From AP-15 sp963772295 (GTDB lineage: Bacteria > Pseudomonadota > Alphaproteobacteria > ATCC43930 > CGMCC-115725), in NCBI GenBank assembly GCA_963772295.1, contig CAVYWO010000006.1:9977-73976 (forward strand): 64,000 nucleotides of DNA. Reading direction: 5' to 3'. Both the position numbers and the translations under genes were made by a program. Numbering within the stretch: the stretch's first letter is position 1; the number at the start of each line of letters is the position of its first letter. The notes under the pieces were generated by a model. That model was not told the origin of the DNA. It made no database searches and saw only the letters and a list, made by a program, of their open reading frames with translations. Shown here one piece after another: positions 62,090 to 64,000 of this stretch.

Positions 62090-64000
62090 TGGCTCGACCA
62101 TAGCTCCGTTTCCACATCCCGCTCATCGAACCGGACATGCGGATTTCCCTGCATCCGGCTCTCGGACAAGACCTCACGCCTTCGTCCACGGCACGTCGTG
62201 CCCAAGCCGGGTCAGACGCACGAGCCCGAGGGTCTCGTAGAGGTGCGAGAGGGGATAGCTGCCGCCCTTACATCGTCTGGTCTTGTGCTTGAAGCGCAAC
62301 CACCGACGCAACCGCACAGCCGTGTAGTTGTCGAGCGCCCGATACGCCGGATTGACGGTGCCTACCGAGAAGTAGTTCGCCCATCCGCGAAGGGTGCGGT
62401 TCAACTTACCCACCAGCTCTGTGGTTTCTTGCCAGGTATGTGCTCGGACGGTCAGCGCATGGACCTTGTCGACCACACGCTTGATGCTCTTCTTCGATGG
62501 CCGCTGTCCCAGGCGAGCCTGGCCGGTTCTCGGAGAATACATCCGCCCGAACGTATAACCCAGGAAGTCAAACTCCCCGTCCGGAACCTTGCAGATCCGT
62601 GTCTTCTCCTCGTTCACTGTCAGCTTCAGCTTGCCCATGATCGCGCGCAGGTGATGCAGCGCAGTCTCCGCGCTGCCCCTTCGGCACAGGATCACAAGGT
62701 CGTCCGCATAGGTGACGAGGCGAGTGCCGAGGCTTCGCTCAAGGCCGAACTTCTTCCAGCCCAACACGAACCGGCGCATGTAGAGGTTCGCCAGTAGTGG
62801 TGAGAGGGGCGAGCCCTGCGGAATGCCGCGCCGGTGGTCTCGCGCCTCGGTCGTGCGTGTTGTCCGGCCCCGTTGGTCGGTTTCTTCCACGGGGCAGTCC
62901 AGCCACATCTTGATCAGATGCAGCACGCGCCGGTCAACGATCCGGCGCGCCACCGACTTTAGGAGGTCGGTATGCGGAATGCTCCCGAAGTAGTCCGCGA
63001 GGTCGGCGTCGACGACTTCCGGGTGGCCACGGAACAGCCGCTCCTCCACCTCGACGACTGCCTGCTGGGCGTTGCGCCCAGCGCGATAGGCGTAGATTTC
63101 CGGCGGAAGATCGGCTTCGAAGATCGGCTCCAGCACCAGCATCGCTGCGGTCATGCAGACCCGATCCCGCACCGTCGAGATGCCCAGCGGCCTGAGTTTG
63201 CCGTTGGCCTTCGGTATAAACACTCGTCTGATTGGCTCCGGCCGGTAGCTCTCCTGCCTGAGCGCAAGCGCCAGTTCAGCCAGCCACCGTTCGACCCCAT
63301 AGGCCTCGATGTCCGCAAAGTCCTGACCGTCTATTCCCGGCGCCCCCTTGTTGGCGCGGCACTGGGCATAGGCATGCGCCAGAATGTCGTCGCGGCTGAT
63401 CTTGTCGTACAGGGCATAGAAGCGATAGCCGGCTTCTGCCTTCGCTTTCGCGTGTGACGCCCTCTGCAGCTTCTGAACACTCTTCGGAGTTGATAGGTTG
63501 CCCAATCTCCAGGTCCCTCACTACTTCCTGCGTCTGTCTTGAACCAAGGCCCCTTCCCTCCACCGGCATTACCCGGCTTCACCGGTACTACGGGCCTCTC
63601 CGCCACCCCATTGCGCCCGGCCTGTCCCTCGCGGGCGTCCGGTTGATCATCCCTGATCACGCATTGGGGCTTCCCGTGTTGCGCACGCTTTCCTTGTGTA
63701 CATGCTGCCGCCACTACCCCGGTGCAGCAGATGGGCCTACTCCTCGCTCAAACTCGCCCATCCGTATCAGCCTTCCCCGAAACCACTATCGGGTCGGCCT
63801 GCACATCGACCTTTTCGAGGATTGCTCGGCGTTTACTCACGTTGCGGCCTGCACACTCGCGCGGTCACCAAAACCGTGACCGTTATCCGAAGGCTTCAGA
63901 CATTTCGTCTCCTCCATGCCTGCTCCGGCTGCTTCCGGCTGGAGCGGTCGCCGGGCGGGGCTTGCACCCGCTGGAAAAGCGCCGCCTTGTCACGGCGCAC
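62090..64000 (-). mobile_element. Group II intron, complete, 5' end at the window edge
   Basis: The 5' end GTGCGCCGTGAC is at 64000, the last base of the window. Domains I-III (about 500 bases) precede the reverse transcriptase, domain V is at 62128-62162 (GAGCCGGATGCAGGGAAATC then CGCATGTCCGGTTC), and the 3' end is estimated near 62090 after a domain VI hairpin. Length about 1.9 kb. A truncated copy is at 11942-13000. Confidence 0.85.
62174..63505 (-). CDS. ltrA: Group II intron reverse transcriptase/maturase
   Basis: An intact 443-residue intron-encoded protein. RT motifs: IPKANGKLRPLGISTVRDRV, EVVDADLADYFGSIPHTDLL, GIPQGSPLSPLLANLYMRRF, catalytic LGTRLVTYADDLVILCR (YADD) and the thumb GKLKLTVNEEKTRICKVPDG, then a group II maturase domain (VGKLNRTLRGWANYFSVGTV, LRRWLRFKHKTRRCKGG). 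The H-N-H endonuclease domain is missing, as in many bacterial families that prime from nascent replication strands. The start is TTG at 63505. It probably is active. Confidence 0.9.
   Translation of the reverse strand: MGNLSTPKSVQKLQRASHAKAKAEAGYRFYALYDKISRDDILAHAYAQCRANKGAPGIDGQDFADIEAYGVERWLAELALALRQESYRPEPIRRVFIPKANGKLRPLGISTVRDRVCMTAAMLVLEPIFEADLPPEIYAYRAGRNAQQAVVEVEERLFRGHPEVVDADLADYFGSIPHTDLLKSVARRIVDRRVLHLIKMWLDCPVEETDQRGRTTRTTEARDHRRGIPQGSPLSPLLANLYMRRFVLGWKKFGLERSLGTRLVTYADDLVILCRRGSAETALHHLRAIMGKLKLTVNEEKTRICKVPDGEFDFLGYTFGRMYSPRTGQARLGQRPSKKSIKRVVDKVHALTVRAHTWQETTELVGKLNRTLRGWANYFSVGTVNPAYRALDNYTAVRLRRWLRFKHKTRRCKGGSYPLSHLYETLGLVRLTRLGHDVPWTKA

Overview
The window is high-GC DNA from an alphaproteobacterium. 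Family resemblances (DUF2165, GlsB, cache-domain and DUF4286 proteins, IS66/IS1634/IS5 elements) fit a soil-type Hyphomicrobiales or Rhodospirillales lineage, but nothing fixes the genus. No rRNA, tRNA or CRISPR array was seen. Three things stand out: one coherent exopolysaccharide (EPS) locus, a very large load of gene relics and mobile DNA on both sides of it, and repeated single-base frameshifts in otherwise intact genes.

Left accessory region (1-28 kb). Scattered single genes (F420/LLM-type oxidoreductase, VOC protein, AI-2E-family permease, GlsB-type membrane protein, RlpA-like DPBB protein, SLATT-like membrane protein, FAD monooxygenase, DUF2165, a CxxCH cytochrome) sit among decayed sequence. 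A roughly 2.1-kb block (DUF4286 gene, a 108-residue unknown, a PIN fragment, a lactonase) occurs at 9.9-11.9 kb and again at 20.8-23.0 kb. In the first copy the lactonase is fused in frame to the front half of a group II intron reverse transcriptase. Two short dispersed repeat families (A, five copies; B, three copies) are spread from 2 to 25 kb. Near 24-26 kb a tandem duplication carries a tyrosine-recombinase tail and two paralogous basic proteins. Relics of class III cyclase, sulfotransferase and IS66 genes complete the region.

EPS locus (28.3-49.4 kb). gmd and fcl (GDP-mannose to GDP-L-fucose), a polyprenyl-phosphate sugar transferase (initiation), five GT4 and GT2 glycosyltransferases in addition to one GT4 beside the FkbM gene, a Wzx flippase, a Wzy/O-antigen-ligase-like polymerase and a Wzc-type co-polymerase/tyrosine kinase together make a Wzx/Wzy-dependent pathway. 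Three FkbM methyltransferases probably decorate the glycan, and a secreted clan GH-A hydrolase resembling PslG-type enzymes may trim it. Most genes run on the minus strand from the initiating transferase with four-base overlaps. A direct repeat lies in the AT-rich region upstream of that transferase.

Right accessory region (49.8-64 kb). Two different group II introns (the second ends exactly at the window edge, at its GTGCG 5' end), an IS5/IS427-type element with terminal repeats, a truncated IS1634 transposase, an IS21 istB with terminal-type repeats but no istA, a coiled-coil protein, an exported ABM-domain protein, a DUF6680 protein and a SinR/Cas2-like protein beside an unrecognised gene.

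At least seven genes (cache protein, Wzc, a GT4, IstB, DUF6680, the 108-residue unknown, sulfotransferase) are each restored by changing about one base, mostly in a short homopolymer. That pattern fits either recent pseudogenisation or uncorrected sequencing indels, and the window alone cannot decide between them.
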